Shown here one piece after another: positions 24,268-33,102 of a stretch of 43,987 nucleotides of DNA. Location of the stretch: contig JANDJE010000018.1 of assembly GCA_024331095.1 (NCBI GenBank), positions 1 to 43,987 of the forward strand. The letters are read 5' to 3'. The notes under the pieces were generated by a model. It did no database searches and had not been told where the DNA came from. It saw nothing but the letters and a program-made list of their open reading frames with translations. The DNA comes from Nitrospira sp. Its GTDB lineage: Bacteria; Nitrospirota; Nitrospiria; Nitrospirales; Nitrospiraceae. The position numbers and the translations under genes were made by a program. The first letter of the stretch is position 1. Every line of letters starts with the position of its first letter.

Positions 24268-24903
24268 TTAGAAATGCAGCGAGACGCCGAACAACAGGTG
24301 CTGCGCCCGATATCCGCCTTCAAAACCCCCGGCCGGGCCGAAAGCCTTGTCAAAAACGAACGTGGCGCTCGTGTATTTGTATTCACCGAAGACCGCGACG
24401 TGGGAGGTCACGAAGGCACGCACGCCGGCGAAGGCGTTGAATCCTCCGGCGACGTCGGAATCCGGTTGCACGCCGCCGGAATCGCGCAGGTGAGCGATGA
24501 CGGGGCCGCCGCCGATTCCGACGTAGGGTTGAAACGTTCGGCCCGGGTATCGTGCGACAAGATTGACGGTGACCGACATTACTCGCAAACGGATCCCCGG
24601 AGCATCGACCGTCCCTTTGACGTGAGGAGTGGAGTGGAGAAATTCACCTTCGACACCGAACCAGCCGTGTCTAAAAAAATGTCCGACCCTGCCGCCCAGG
24701 GCGACGGAGTTCTGAAGATCCAGATCTTGAAAAAGTACGCCGCCGGTTCCTTCCACGTCCGTGAGACGATCGGCGAAGTTGATGCCGCCGACTCCGGCCA
24801 CATAGGATTCCGCCGGCGCGGAAGTCGGCAAGAAACAGATTCCTATTCCCACGCCGAAAAAGAAAATGCCTCCGATGACGAAGGATTTCACGGTTCGAGC
24901 CAT
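24268..24903 (-). CDS. Small outer-membrane beta-barrel protein
   Basis: From ATG 24903 the product is 211 residues: a signal peptide (M-A-R-T-V-K-S, hydrophobic core, cleavage near A-P-A/E-S) and a barrel-like mature part with alternating strands, Y-V-G-I-G-G-G-P, A-G-V-R-A-F-V-T-S-H-V-A-V-F-G-E-Y-K-Y and a terminal V-S-L-H-F. This is the style of 8-stranded OmpA/OmpX-like 'outer membrane beta-barrel' proteins. The frame is open to 25284. ATG 24939 would give a longer n-region, but the extended -10-like TGGTATCAT overlapping it suggests transcription starts downstream of it. It is the first gene of the operon with slp and the dioxygenase and is divergent from the cytochrome gene. Confidence 0.78.
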   Translation of the reverse strand: MARTVKSFVIGGIFFFGVGIGICFLPTSAPAESYVAGVGGINFADRLTDVEGTGGVLFQDLDLQNSVALGGRVGHFFRHGWFGVEGEFLHSTPHVKGTVDAPGIRLRVMSVTVNLVARYPGRTFQPYVGIGGGPVIAHLRDSGGVQPDSDVAGGFNAFAGVRAFVTSHVAVFGEYKYTSATFVFDKAFGPAGGFEGGYRAQHLLFGVSLHF

Positions 24904-25069
24904 CTTGCTTTTTGTGCGAAACGCGCGTTGATGTCCCATGATACCAGGAGGATAGGGAAGAGAACAGCCGATTGGGCAGGGGTTTGCCGCAAAGAAGTCG
25001 GCGCATGGCGACAACCGGGTCTCCCATGAACGGAGGCGCAACCATAAGGAAGTTTCTTTTCGTCTCTCC

Positions 25070-25098
25070 TTGAGTCGCCGTCCTCCGCCAAGTACACT
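25070..25098 (+). promoter_or_regulatory. Promoter of the cytochrome c gene
   Basis: TTGAGT (25070-25075), a 17-base spacer and TACACT (25093-25098). The start near 25105 leaves a 16-base leader containing TTGAGG as a weak ribosome binding site. Confidence 0.5.
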
Positions 25099-25120
25099 TT
25101 CGACGATATTTTGAGGCGCC

Positions 25121-25684
25121 ATGAACGGCAAACCTTCCGGTTCTTCAGATCTTTCCGATGCTTCCTTGCAAGAATCCCGGTCTTCTTCAACCAGAAGGGA
25201 ACGGGTCGTGAGTCTCGTCGTCATCGGCCTTGTGCTGTCTTCGGCACTCTGGGCGCTTCGAACGGACGATCGCCCGCCGCGCACTTCGCCGTCGAGCGCC
25301 GGGCCTTCCGGCTCGACCGTCGTCTTGCCGGAAGAAAAGGTTCCTTTGGTGACGGGAGATGAAACGATTCATGAAATTTTTATCCGGGCCGGCTGTGTCG
25401 TGTGTCATGAAATCCCGGGCATTCCGGAGGCGAAGGGTCGGGTGGGCCCTCCCTTGGTGTTGGGGAGCACGGGGAAACGACGGCTCGGCGATCCGGCTTA
25501 TCGTGGAAAGGCCAGGACCGTTCACGAATATGTGATTGAATCGGTGCTGGAGCCGGATCGGTTCGTCGTGCCCGGCTATCCGAGCCGAACGATGCCGGCC
25601 TGGTACGGATCGAAGCTCAGCGCGCTTGCATTGGAAAAAATCGCCAGGTATTTGGAGCGGCAAACGGAGGATGACGAGAAATGA
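25121..25684 (+). CDS. Membrane-anchored c-type cytochrome
   Basis: A 187-residue protein with one N-terminal transmembrane helix (about residues 28-46) after a polar start, then a Pro/Ser-rich linker and one cytochrome c domain outside the membrane. Haem attachment is C-V-V-C-H (92-96), and the likely axial Met is Met158 in R-T-M-P-A-W-Y-G. The C-terminal helix (L-E-K-I-A-R-Y-L-E-R) is typical of class I cytochromes. It should carry electrons in the periplasm; partners are not nearby. The gene is divergent from the barrel/Slp/dioxygenase operon and converges on pilU. Confidence 0.9.
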   Translation: MNGKPSGSSDLSDASLQESRSSSTRRERVVSLVVIGLVLSSALWALRTDDRPPRTSPSSAGPSGSTVVLPEEKVPLVTGDETIHEIFIRAGCVVCHEIPGIPEAKGRVGPPLVLGSTGKRRLGDPAYRGKARTVHEYVIESVLEPDRFVVPGYPSRTMPAWYGSKLSALALEKIARYLERQTEDDEK

Positions 25685-25732
25685 AGGATAGGCCGTTCGA
25701 CCGACCTTTCAGCGATCTCCGGCTTGTCGCGC

Positions 25733-26908
25733 TCAGCGTTTTCGCAGAGGAGTGATCCTGTCGGTTCGACCCCCTTGAATCCTGAACGCATCGCCCGTTT
25801 CTCCGCCGGTTTGCCTGTCCAGCAAGGCGTTGACGGCGTCGTCTCCCTTCAACCCTTCCAGTTTGATCTTCAACCGGAGATTGTTGGCGCTGTCGGCGTT
25901 GATCAAGGCCTGTTCCAGGCTGATGCGATTGTCCTTGTACAACTGGAACAACACGCGATCGAACGTCTGGCATCCTTCTTCGTGCCCCTGTTCCATCGCT
26001 TCTTTGAGCGTATCGACTTCGGCCTTCTTGATCAGATCCTTGACGCGCGGCGTGTCCAACATGATTTCCAACGCCGGCACGCGCCGCCCGTCGAGCGACG
26101 GAATCAGCCGTTGGGAGATGATGGCGCGAAGATTGAGGGACAATTGCAAGTAAATCTGTGCGTGCCGCTCCTGCGGAAAAAAATTCATGATGCGCTCGAT
26201 CGCCTGATTCGCGTTGTTGGAGTGCAGGGTGGCCAGGCATAGATGGCCGGTTTCAGCGAACGTGATGGCGGCTTCCATCGTCTCGGTGTCGCGCACCTCG
26301 CCGATCAGAATGACGTCGGGAGCTTGGCGCAAAGCGTTCTTCAGCGCGTTTTGGAAGTTCAAGGTGTCGAAGCCCACTTCGCGTTGCGTAACGATGGATT
26401 TTTTGTGTTGATGCACGAATTCGATCGGGTCTTCGACCGTGACGATGTGGCCGGCCTGGACTGTGTTGCGGTGGTCGATCATGGCGGCCAGGGTCGTGGA
26501 TTTACCGGAGCCGGTGGCCCCGACGACGAGCACCAGCCCGCGCTTGGTCATGGCGATGTCTTTGATGATCGGGGGAAGTTGCAACTCCTCGACCGTTTGG
26601 ATTTCGGCCTTGATATGGCGGAACACGATGCCCACGTTCCCCCGCTGGCGAAAGACGTTGACGCGAAACCGGCCGAGCTCTTTGTAGTAGAGCGCCAAGT
26701 TCATTTCCATTTTTTCTTCGAACTCGACGCGCTGTTGACCGCGCATCAACGCCAAGGCCAACGCTTCCAATTGGTCGTTGGTGAACGGCGGCGCGTTGGT
26801 CGGTTGCGTCGAACCGTGCACGCGATAAATCGGCGGCGCATCGACGGTCAAATACAGGTCGGACGCTTCATGGTCCACCATGACCTTGAGCATGCTGCGA
26901 ACGTCCAT
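25733..26908 (-). CDS. pilU: PilU-like type IV pilus retraction ATPase
   Basis: A 391-residue hexameric AAA-type secretion ATPase. It begins M-D-V-R-S-M-L-K-V-M-V, in register with PilU proteins, has the N-terminal PAS-like domain, Walker A G-A-T-G-S-G-K-S-T at 130-138, an Asp box around E-D-P-I-E-F-V, Walker B V-I-L-I-G-E-V-R-D and the His box (T-L-H-S-N-N-A). PilU is the accessory motor that helps PilT retract pili. The start at 26908 is preferred: AAAGGATG directly precedes ATG 26920, too close to serve it, but is well placed for 26908. It follows pilT after 30 bases and is surely co-transcribed. Confidence 0.9.
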   Translation of the reverse strand: MDVRSMLKVMVDHEASDLYLTVDAPPIYRVHGSTQPTNAPPFTNDQLEALALALMRGQQRVEFEEKMEMNLALYYKELGRFRVNVFRQRGNVGIVFRHIKAEIQTVEELQLPPIIKDIAMTKRGLVLVVGATGSGKSTTLAAMIDHRNTVQAGHIVTVEDPIEFVHQHKKSIVTQREVGFDTLNFQNALKNALRQAPDVILIGEVRDTETMEAAITFAETGHLCLATLHSNNANQAIERIMNFFPQERHAQIYLQLSLNLRAIISQRLIPSLDGRRVPALEIMLDTPRVKDLIKKAEVDTLKEAMEQGHEEGCQTFDRVLFQLYKDNRISLEQALINADSANNLRLKIKLEGLKGDDAVNALLDRQTGGETGDAFRIQGGRTDRITPLRKR

Positions 26909-26938
26909 GGGCGCGGTCATCCTTTCTCGGCTCGGTGC

Positions 26939-27997
26939 TCAGGCGGCCCCGCTCATGGGTGCGCCGAAGAGGTTGGGCGTCATGCTGCGGGATTGCGCTT
27001 CCGCCTTCGTCACGACGCCGCGCATCGCGAGGTCGATCAACGCCATGTCCATCGTTTGCATGCCGTCTTTTTGGCTGGCCTGCATGATGCCGGGAATTTG
27101 ATGGAGCTTGGCCTCGCGAATGAGATTGCGCACGGCCGTGGTCGCCACCATGATTTCGAGCGCGGCGACTCGTCCGCCGGTTTTTTTCTTGAGCAGGGTC
27201 TGCGTGATGACGGCTTCCAACGCCTCGGACAATTGCGTTCGAATTTGCGCCTGTTGGGCCGGCGGAAACGCGTCGATGATGCGGTCGATGGTCTTGGGAG
27301 CGCTCGACGTATGCAGCGTGCCGAAAACCAGGTGGCCGGTTTCCGCGGCGGTCAAGGCCAGTTGAATCGTTTCGAGATCCCGCATTTCGCCGACCAGGAT
27401 GATGTCCGGGTCTTCGCGCAGCGCCGATCGAAGCGCGTTGGCGAAGGACAAAGTGTGCACGCCGAGCTCGCGCTGATTGACGAGGCATTTTTTGGATTTA
27501 TGCACGAACTCGATCGGATCTTCGATCGTGATGATATGGCCCTCGAACGTCGTGTTCAGATAATCGACCATCGCCGCGAGCGTGGTGGATTTACCGGAGC
27601 CGGTGGGACCGGTGACCAGGATCAATCCCTTTTCTCTGTCGCACAATTGCCGAATGACCGGCGGCATGCCGAGCTTGTCCAGTGGAACGATGATGGTGGG
27701 AATGTTTCGAAACACCGCGCCGAGTCCCCGTTGCTGCACGAAGACGTTCACGCGGAACCGCGCAATGTCGCCCAACTCGAAAGAGAAGTCGCATTCGCGA
27801 TGCTCTTCGAAGTGTTTCCTCTGCACGTCGTTCATCATGTCGTAGATCAGCGCATGGGTTTCCTCCGGCGTCAGAGCCGGGTGGTCCAGTTTTTTCATGT
27901 CGCCGTGGATGCGGATCATCGGCGGCTCGCCGGCGCTGAGATGGCAATCCGAGGCCCCTTCTTTCACGGCGAACGTCAACAATTTGGAAATATCCAT
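26939..27997 (-). CDS. pilT: Type IV pilus twitching motility/retraction ATPase PilT
   Basis: A 352-residue ATPase driving pilus depolymerisation and twitching. It begins M-D-I-S-K-L-L-T-F-A-V-K-E-G-A-S-D, the standard PilT start. Walker A is G-P-T-G-S-G-K-S-T at 130-138, followed by E-D-P-I-E-F-V-H, Walker B I-I-L-V-G-E-M-R-D, G-H-L-V-F-G-T-L-H-T, and the C-terminal region with A-I-T-Q-T-L-L and A-L-E-I-M. GAGGGAG lies 8 bases before ATG 27997, so the extra open frame to 28081 is not used. First gene of the pilT-pilU pair, 132 bases downstream of bioF on the same strand. The major pilin gene is about 12.5 kb away. Confidence 0.95.
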   Translation of the reverse strand: MDISKLLTFAVKEGASDCHLSAGEPPMIRIHGDMKKLDHPALTPEETHALIYDMMNDVQRKHFEEHRECDFSFELGDIARFRVNVFVQQRGLGAVFRNIPTIIVPLDKLGMPPVIRQLCDREKGLILVTGPTGSGKSTTLAAMVDYLNTTFEGHIITIEDPIEFVHKSKKCLVNQRELGVHTLSFANALRSALREDPDIILVGEMRDLETIQLALTAAETGHLVFGTLHTSSAPKTIDRIIDAFPPAQQAQIRTQLSEALEAVITQTLLKKKTGGRVAALEIMVATTAVRNLIREAKLHQIPGIMQASQKDGMQTMDMALIDLAMRGVVTKAEAQSRSMTPNLFGAPMSGAA

Positions 27998-28129
27998 TGA
28001 ATGCTCCCTCAAAAGCGGGACGATGATGACGGCGCGAAATACGATACGGTGGGATGATGCCATAGGGGAGGGGAAAAGCAAGAAAACGGCTGAAATGTGT
28101 CGAGACGATCGGCGCGGATCGGATGCGGA

Positions 28130-29302
28130 TCAAATAAGACGCAGGGCGCGACCGGCCGACTCGAACGCCTGCAACGCCTCTTCGAGGTGACTTGCCGTGT
28201 GTTCGGAGGTGACGGTGACCCGGATGCGGCTGGTCCCATGGGGGACAGTCGGCGGTCTGACGGCCGGCGCATAGACGCCATGGGCCAGCAATTGTTCGGC
28301 AAAAGCGAGGGCGGCGGCGGCATCGCCGATCAGAACGGGCAAGATGGGACTCGCGGTCTCCGTCAAGCGAAAGCCAAGACGACATAACCCGTGAAACATC
28401 CGCGCTTGGTTCTCCCACAATCTGGCCCGCCGCTCCGGCTCTTGCCGAATAATGGTCACGGCCGCACGCGCAGCGGCCGCCGTGGCGGGGGGAGGAGCAG
28501 TCGTGAACATGAACGAGCGAGCCGTGTTGAGCAAATAGTCGATGATCTCATTGGAACCGACCACGTATGCGCCGCTGCTGCCCAGCGCTTTGCCCAACGT
28601 GCCCATGTGGAAGGGGATGTCATCTTCCACCCCCAAAGCTTCAAGCGTTCCTCTGCCGGTGGCACCCATGACGCCGGTTCCGTGCGCGTCGTCCACGTAG
28701 AGGACGGCGTCATAACGTGTGGCGAGAGATGCCAATTCCGCAAGGGGCGCAAGGTCGCCATCCATGCTGAATAACCCGTCGGTGACGATCAGGGTCCGAC
28801 GAGGGGACCGCCGCCGCTTCAACAATGACTCGAGGTGATCGGCGTCGCAGTGCCGAAAGACCCGGAAATCGGCTCCGCTCAATCGACAGCCGTCGATGAG
28901 GCTGGCGTGACACAGTCGATCCGCCAGGATGAGATCGTTGCGTCCGATCAAGGCGGGGATGACGCCAAGGTTGGCAAGGTATCCCGAGCCGAATAAAAGC
29001 GCGGCTTCCGTTCCTTTGAATGAAGCCAAGGCCGATTCCAACTCGGAGTGAGGAGGAAGCGTGCCGCAGATCAGCCGAGACGCGCCGGCGCCGCTTCCAT
29101 ATTGTTCCGTTGCGCGAACGGCGGCTTGGATGACCGACGGATGGGTCGCCAATCCAAGATAGTCGTTGGAAGACAGGAGGATGACCGGCCTGCCGCCATA
29201 CCGAACGACGGGCCCCGTGGAAGACTCCACCGTATTCAACCGGCGGGTCAGGGCTTCATTGAGTCGATGCCGATAGCTCATCCTGAACCGGTTTAGGGAC
29301 AT
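28130..29302 (-). CDS. bioF: 8-amino-7-oxononanoate synthase
   Basis: A 390-residue fold-type I PLP enzyme condensing pimeloyl-thioester and alanine in biotin synthesis. Family landmarks: S-S-N-D-Y-L-G-L, G-S-G-A-G-A-S-R, D-D-A-H-G-T-G (204-210, PLP-stacking) and T-L-G-K-A-L-G with the PLP lysine at 238. Related AKB ligase and serine palmitoyltransferase share the fold, but this gene's motifs and length fit BioF best. No other biotin gene is nearby. The start at 29302 has no good Shine-Dalgarno site; Met8 (29281) is an alternative. It is divergent from the TPR gene at 29429. Confidence 0.88.
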   Translation of the reverse strand: MSLNRFRMSYRHRLNEALTRRLNTVESSTGPVVRYGGRPVILLSSNDYLGLATHPSVIQAAVRATEQYGSGAGASRLICGTLPPHSELESALASFKGTEAALLFGSGYLANLGVIPALIGRNDLILADRLCHASLIDGCRLSGADFRVFRHCDADHLESLLKRRRSPRRTLIVTDGLFSMDGDLAPLAELASLATRYDAVLYVDDAHGTGVMGATGRGTLEALGVEDDIPFHMGTLGKALGSSGAYVVGSNEIIDYLLNTARSFMFTTAPPPATAAAARAAVTIIRQEPERRARLWENQARMFHGLCRLGFRLTETASPILPVLIGDAAAALAFAEQLLAHGVYAPAVRPPTVPHGTSRIRVTVTSEHTASHLEEALQAFESAGRALRLI

Positions 29303-29342
29303 GTCGAAGGCGTTCGCTTTTTATTCTTGGACGACCCGTGCA

Positions 29343-29372
29343 TTGACAAAACAAATCACCCCTTAGTATAAA
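29343..29372 (+). promoter_or_regulatory. Consensus sigma70 promoter of the TPR gene
   Basis: A perfect TTGACA (29343-29348), an 18-base spacer and TATAAA (29367-29372); transcription should start near 29379. AGAGGA at 29413-29418 then serves ATG 29429. Confidence 0.7.
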
Positions 29373-29428
29373 GCGAAGGTTTCTTTCAGTGGAACGTTCA
29401 AGGGCATTTTTTAGAGGACTATTCGAGC

Positions 29429-30175
29429 ATGACCTATCGCATCAAAGTTCCCTCCCGCCAATTGCCCGTCGATGAAGACAAATTAGTCGGGTCGTTGGAA
29501 CAGTGGCTCATGGACATGAAAAAGTATCGGTGGTCGCTTTTAGGAGGGGTAGGGATGTTGGTTGTGGCGGGGGGTATTCTTGCGGCGGTCTTGTGGCAGA
29601 ACGCGGAAGCCGCCCGCAAGGCGCAAGACCTGGAACGGGAGGCGACGCTTCATTACCTGATGCGCCCGCTGAGTGATCCGAAAAAAGTCGAATCAAACAT
29701 GCAGGAAGCGATCGCCCTGTACAAGAAAATCACCGTTGAGTATCCGAACACGCCGTCGGCCCCTCTGGCGCTGTTCGGTCTGGGCAATGCTTTGCTCGAA
29801 ACCAATCAGTTCGATGCCGCGATCGACTCCTATACACGGTTGATTTCCACCTATGGCTCGAACAAAACGCTGGTCGATCTTGCGCGTCAAAAACTCGCCT
29901 ACGCCTATCTCTTGAAGGGAGACGTCGCTCAAGCGACGCAGTCCTATTCGGCGGTTCTCAATAACCCCGACGCGTTGAACCGTGATCAGGCGTTGTTTGA
30001 GTTGGCTCGGCTGGATGAAAGCCAAGCGCGGTTTGATGAAGCGTCGAAGCGGTATCAGGAACTGATCAAATCCTATCCCAACTCTCCGTTGGCCAATGAA
30101 GCCGTTCTTCGGGAAAAAATTCTCGAAGCCAAAAAATCCTACGAGGCCGCCTCCTCGTCAGACAAAAAGCCGTAG
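29429..30175 (+). CDS. Membrane-anchored TPR protein (YfgM-like/TPR_21)
   Basis: A 248-residue protein. A short cytoplasmic N-terminus leads into one transmembrane helix (about 36-56, L-L-G-G-V-G-M-L-V-V-A-G-G). The periplasmic part is helical with tetratricopeptide-type pairs around A-L-F-G-L-G-N-A-L-L, D-A-A-I-D-S-Y-T-R-L and A-L-F-E-L-A-R-L-D, ending in a Lys/Ser-rich tail. The order membrane helix plus TPRs resembles YfgM, which acts with periplasmic chaperones and the translocon. It has a strong promoter of its own and converges on the mltD-like gene. Partner proteins are not visible. Confidence 0.82.
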   Translation: MTYRIKVPSRQLPVDEDKLVGSLEQWLMDMKKYRWSLLGGVGMLVVAGGILAAVLWQNAEAARKAQDLEREATLHYLMRPLSDPKKVESNMQEAIALYKKITVEYPNTPSAPLALFGLGNALLETNQFDAAIDSYTRLISTYGSNKTLVDLARQKLAYAYLLKGDVAQATQSYSAVLNNPDALNRDQALFELARLDESQARFDEASKRYQELIKSYPNSPLANEAVLREKILEAKKSYEAASSSDKKP

Positions 30176-30268
30176 CCCTCACCCGGCATTTCATCACCAG
30201 GCCGTCTTCATCACCAAGTCGTCACCCAGCCACGCCTCTCTCATGGAGGCGGAGAAAAGAGGTGTTTA

Positions 30269-31555
30269 TCAACGGATGAGGAGCATCTCGCCCGCTTTGA
30301 GGAAGGGGCGGGACAGATTGTTTTGCGTCTTCAACGTTTTGACCGGAACCCGGAATCGTTTGGAGATCTTCTCCAACGTGTCCCCGGCTCGCACGCGATA
30401 CCACCGCGATGTTTCCGCCCTCACCTGTTTTGTTCGCGGCGGCAGGGGAGGGAATTTATAAGTGGGGATTCGGTCCAGCACCTGTCTGAGTTTTTCAGCC
30501 GCTCCGACCGGAACTTTGAGATGATACGCGGAATCGTCCGGAGGCGTGGCATCGCGCCGAAGTTCCGGATTCAAAAGCCGAAGCTCTTCGTATGGAATGC
30601 CGGAAAGGTTGGCGATTGCGCGGAAATGCAGCGGTCGGTCAACGACCACCTCTTCAAATTGATGGGGCGGCGCCGTATCGTGATTGAACCCGTAACGGTC
30701 CGGGTTGCGGGCGATAATGGTGGCGGCCATGATGCGAGGGACATAGTGCTTGGTTTCCGGTCGGATGAGTTTGGTTTTCGAAATATCCCAGAACGTTTCG
30801 CCCTGGGTCTTTTGTAGCGCGCGCAGCACCTTGCCTTCCCCGGCGTTATAGGCCGCCATGGCCAAGGGCCACGTTCCGAAGAGGTCGTAGAGATCCCGGA
30901 GGTATCGGGCGGCGGCGACGGTCGATTTGATCGGATCTCGGCGCTCATCGACATAATGATCGATGCGAAGGCCGTAAGTTTTTCCGGTCGCCTTCATGAA
31001 CTGCCAAGGGCCGGTCGCTTTCGCCCGTGAATAGGCATAGGGGTTGAAGCCGCTTTCCACCAACGACAAATAGATCAGGTCGCTCGGAAGATCGAACTCC
31101 GCAAAAATGGATTCGATAAGCGGGCGGTATCGGCTGAGTCTTAGAAGCCATTGTTCGAAGCGATCCCTGATGGAAGTCTGAAAGAATCGCAGATGGCTCT
31201 CGACCACCGGATCGATCACCACGGGAATGTTGTAGGCATCGCTCTCCGTGTTCTCTTCGGGATCAGAGGACTGGGCGGTTTGGCTGTCCGACTCGGAGAC
31301 GGCGAACGATTCAGCCATGGCTCCGTCGGTTTCATTTGCCGGTTGCATGCCGGTTGACATCTGCCGGGGGAGAGCAAGTTCCGAGTCCAAGGGAACGAGG
31401 TTGGAGTCAAAGTCTTCGTCACCACGGTCACCGACGAGCCCGGCGGAAGGGATAGAATCGACGTCGCTCTCAAGACGATCACTCGCCGCGCTCGTTTTGA
31501 CGGGCAAGAGGAGCAGCAACGCGCATAAAGGCATCATCAGACCCTTGGGCATCAT
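30269..31555 (-). CDS. mltD: MltD-like membrane-bound lytic murein transglycosylase with LysM
   Basis: A 428-residue periplasmic enzyme that cleaves peptidoglycan between MurNAc and GlcNAc. The signal peptide is at 1-24 (cleavage near S-A-A). An acidic low-complexity linker (about 28-115) precedes the SLT domain with catalytic Glu167 in S-L-V-E-S-G-F, then A-T-G-P-W-Q-F-M and A-A-Y-N-A-G-E-G. One C-terminal LysM (about 385-428, Y-R-V-R-A-G-D-T-L) binds glycan; E. coli MltD has two. No lipobox Cys is seen, so it may be soluble, unlike MltD. Start 31555 or 31552; no Shine-Dalgarno site is evident. The promoter is at 31639-31667. Confidence 0.9.
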   Translation of the reverse strand: MMPKGLMMPLCALLLLLPVKTSAASDRLESDVDSIPSAGLVGDRGDEDFDSNLVPLDSELALPRQMSTGMQPANETDGAMAESFAVSESDSQTAQSSDPEENTESDAYNIPVVIDPVVESHLRFFQTSIRDRFEQWLLRLSRYRPLIESIFAEFDLPSDLIYLSLVESGFNPYAYSRAKATGPWQFMKATGKTYGLRIDHYVDERRDPIKSTVAAARYLRDLYDLFGTWPLAMAAYNAGEGKVLRALQKTQGETFWDISKTKLIRPETKHYVPRIMAATIIARNPDRYGFNHDTAPPHQFEEVVVDRPLHFRAIANLSGIPYEELRLLNPELRRDATPPDDSAYHLKVPVGAAEKLRQVLDRIPTYKFPPLPPRTKQVRAETSRWYRVRAGDTLEKISKRFRVPVKTLKTQNNLSRPFLKAGEMLLIR

Positions 31556-31638
31556 AGTATGTCGAGATCGCAACGACACGACGATACGCCTTTCCCGCCT
31601 GAGTCGAATATGAACCTCGCGCTGGTCTCGGTGCGCCT

Positions 31639-31667
31639 AGACTATCGAGCAGTCCGATGCTTGTCAA
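31639..31667 (-). promoter_or_regulatory. Consensus sigma70 promoter of the mltD-like gene
   Basis: On the minus strand: a perfect TTGACA (31667-31662), a 17-base spacer and TAGTCT (31644-31639). The start near 31632 gives a leader of about 77 bases. Confidence 0.65.
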
Positions 31668-31832
31668 GAAATGAAAGGGATGGGAGCCCCCTCTTTAGAA
31701 GGATGACTAGGAGGATGAGAGATTATGGTGATTTATATTTTTGGGATAGCGCTTCAACGATGCTTCTCTGCCGCGCCATCGGGATTCATTGTGAAAGCTC
31801 TGAAAACATCCGCCGTTGCGGCCGGCCATTTC

Positions 31833-31862
31833 TTGACAGTTTCCCGGCGCTAATGGTAGCGT
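31833..31862 (+). promoter_or_regulatory. Promoter of the aminotransferase-serA unit
   Basis: A perfect TTGACA (31833-31838), an 18-base spacer and TAGCGT (31857-31862), a weak -10. The start near 31869 leaves about 55 bases before ATG 31924, which has AAGGAGG at 31909-31915. Confidence 0.5.
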
Positions 31863-31923
31863 ACCGCCTCTTCTTTCTCGTGAACGCCCACCGAAATTCG
31901 TTTGGTGTAAGGAGGATTGATTC

Positions 31924-33066
31924 ATGTTGAAGCGGTATCTCTTGGCACCCGGTCCGACACCTGTGCCGCCCGAAGTCTTACTCGCCATGGCTCGGCCGAT
32001 CATCCATCACCGAGCGCCGGAGTTTGACCCTATTTTCGCCGAGGTTCGCGCCGGCCTGCAGTGGCTGTTTCAAACGCGGAACGACGTGTTGATGCTGTCG
32101 GCATCCGGCACGGGAGGCATGGAGGGAGCCGTTTCGAATTTTTTATCGCCCGGCGACAAGGCCCTGTTCGTCAACGGCGGCAAGTTCGGAGAGCGCTGGG
32201 GCAAGATCTGCAAAACCTTCGGAGTCCAGGCGACCGAAATCAAAGTCGAGTGGGGCCGCGCGGTTGATCCCCAACAAGTCGCCGACGCCCTCAAAAAAGA
32301 CCCGGCCATTAAAGCCGTCTACGTTCAAGCCAGCGAAACCTCGACAGGGGTGTCCCACAATGTCAAAACTTTGGGAGAAATCGTCAAAGCGTATGACAAT
32401 ACCATTCTCGTGGTGGATGCCATCACTGCATTAGGGGTATTCGATATCAAGACGGATGCCTGGGGATTGGATGTCGTGGTGACCGGCTCGCAAAAGGCCT
32501 TGATGTTGCCGCCCGGCATGGCCTTTGTGAGCGTGAGCGACAAGGCCTGGGCCTTGGCCGATAAGGCCAAGAACGCCGCCTTTTATTTTAATTTCAAGAA
32601 AGAGCGGGAGAATCAAGTCAAGAATCAAACGGCGTTTACTCCCACCGTTTCTTTGATCGTCGGCCTTCAGGAAGTCTTTAAAATGCTGAAAGCCGAAGGG
32701 CTCGACAACATCTTCGCGCGACAGGGACGGTTGGCGCGCGCCATGCGCGAAGGCATTCAGGCGGCGGGCTTGACCCTCTTCCCCAAGGAGTCGCCCAGCG
32801 ACGCCTTGACGGCCGTGTGCGCGCCGGAAGGCATCGACGGCCAGGTCATCTACAAAAACTTGCGGGTGCAATATGGAATGACGGCTGCGGGAGGACAGGA
32901 CCATCTGAAGGGGAAGATTTTCCGACTGTCGCATATGGGATACGCCGACACGTTTGACGTGATCGCGGCGCTGGCCGCGACCGAGATGGTCTTGAAAGGG
33001 CTCGGCCATCCGGTACGGTTGGGAAGCGGGGTCGGAAAAGCGCAAGAAATCCTGATGGCGAAGTAG
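31924..33066 (+). CDS. Class V aminotransferase (alanine-glyoxylate/serine-pyruvate type)
   Basis: A 380-residue fold-type I PLP enzyme. It begins Y-L-L-A-P-G-P-T-P-V-P-P, has S-G-T-G-G-M-E (61-67) for the cofactor phosphate, V-V-D-A-I-T-A-L-G with the ring Asp, and the PLP lysine at 191 in G-S-Q-K-A-L-M-L-P-P-G. This branch includes alanine-glyoxylate, serine-glyoxylate and serine-pyruvate aminotransferases. The next gene, serA, starts 36 bases downstream, so this enzyme may be the phosphoserine aminotransferase of serine synthesis instead; homologues with that activity are known in some archaea and bacteria. A textbook AAGGAGG lies 8 bases before the ATG. Confidence 0.92.
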   Translation: MLKRYLLAPGPTPVPPEVLLAMARPIIHHRAPEFDPIFAEVRAGLQWLFQTRNDVLMLSASGTGGMEGAVSNFLSPGDKALFVNGGKFGERWGKICKTFGVQATEIKVEWGRAVDPQQVADALKKDPAIKAVYVQASETSTGVSHNVKTLGEIVKAYDNTILVVDAITALGVFDIKTDAWGLDVVVTGSQKALMLPPGMAFVSVSDKAWALADKAKNAAFYFNFKKERENQVKNQTAFTPTVSLIVGLQEVFKMLKAEGLDNIFARQGRLARAMREGIQAAGLTLFPKESPSDALTAVCAPEGIDGQVIYKNLRVQYGMTAAGGQDHLKGKIFRLSHMGYADTFDVIAALAATEMVLKGLGHPVRLGSGVGKAQEILMAK

Positions 33067-33089
33067 AAGTGAGGGGTACGGAGGGACAT

Positions 33090-33094
33090 GGGAG
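33090..33094 (+). promoter_or_regulatory. Ribosome binding site selecting the serA start at 33103
   Basis: GGGAG lies 8 bases before ATG 33103. The upstream in-frame ATG 33088 has its purine run (GGAGGG, 33080-33085) only 2 bases away, too close to act. Confidence 0.5.
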
Positions 33095-33102
33095 CGGCGG
33101 CC

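Noticed and set aside
26243..28000. A 585-codon open frame on the plus strand across pilU and pilT
   Set aside because: It is antisense to two clear ATPase genes; its His/Asp/Gly/Arg-rich translation has no domain and follows from GC-rich codon use of the real genes.
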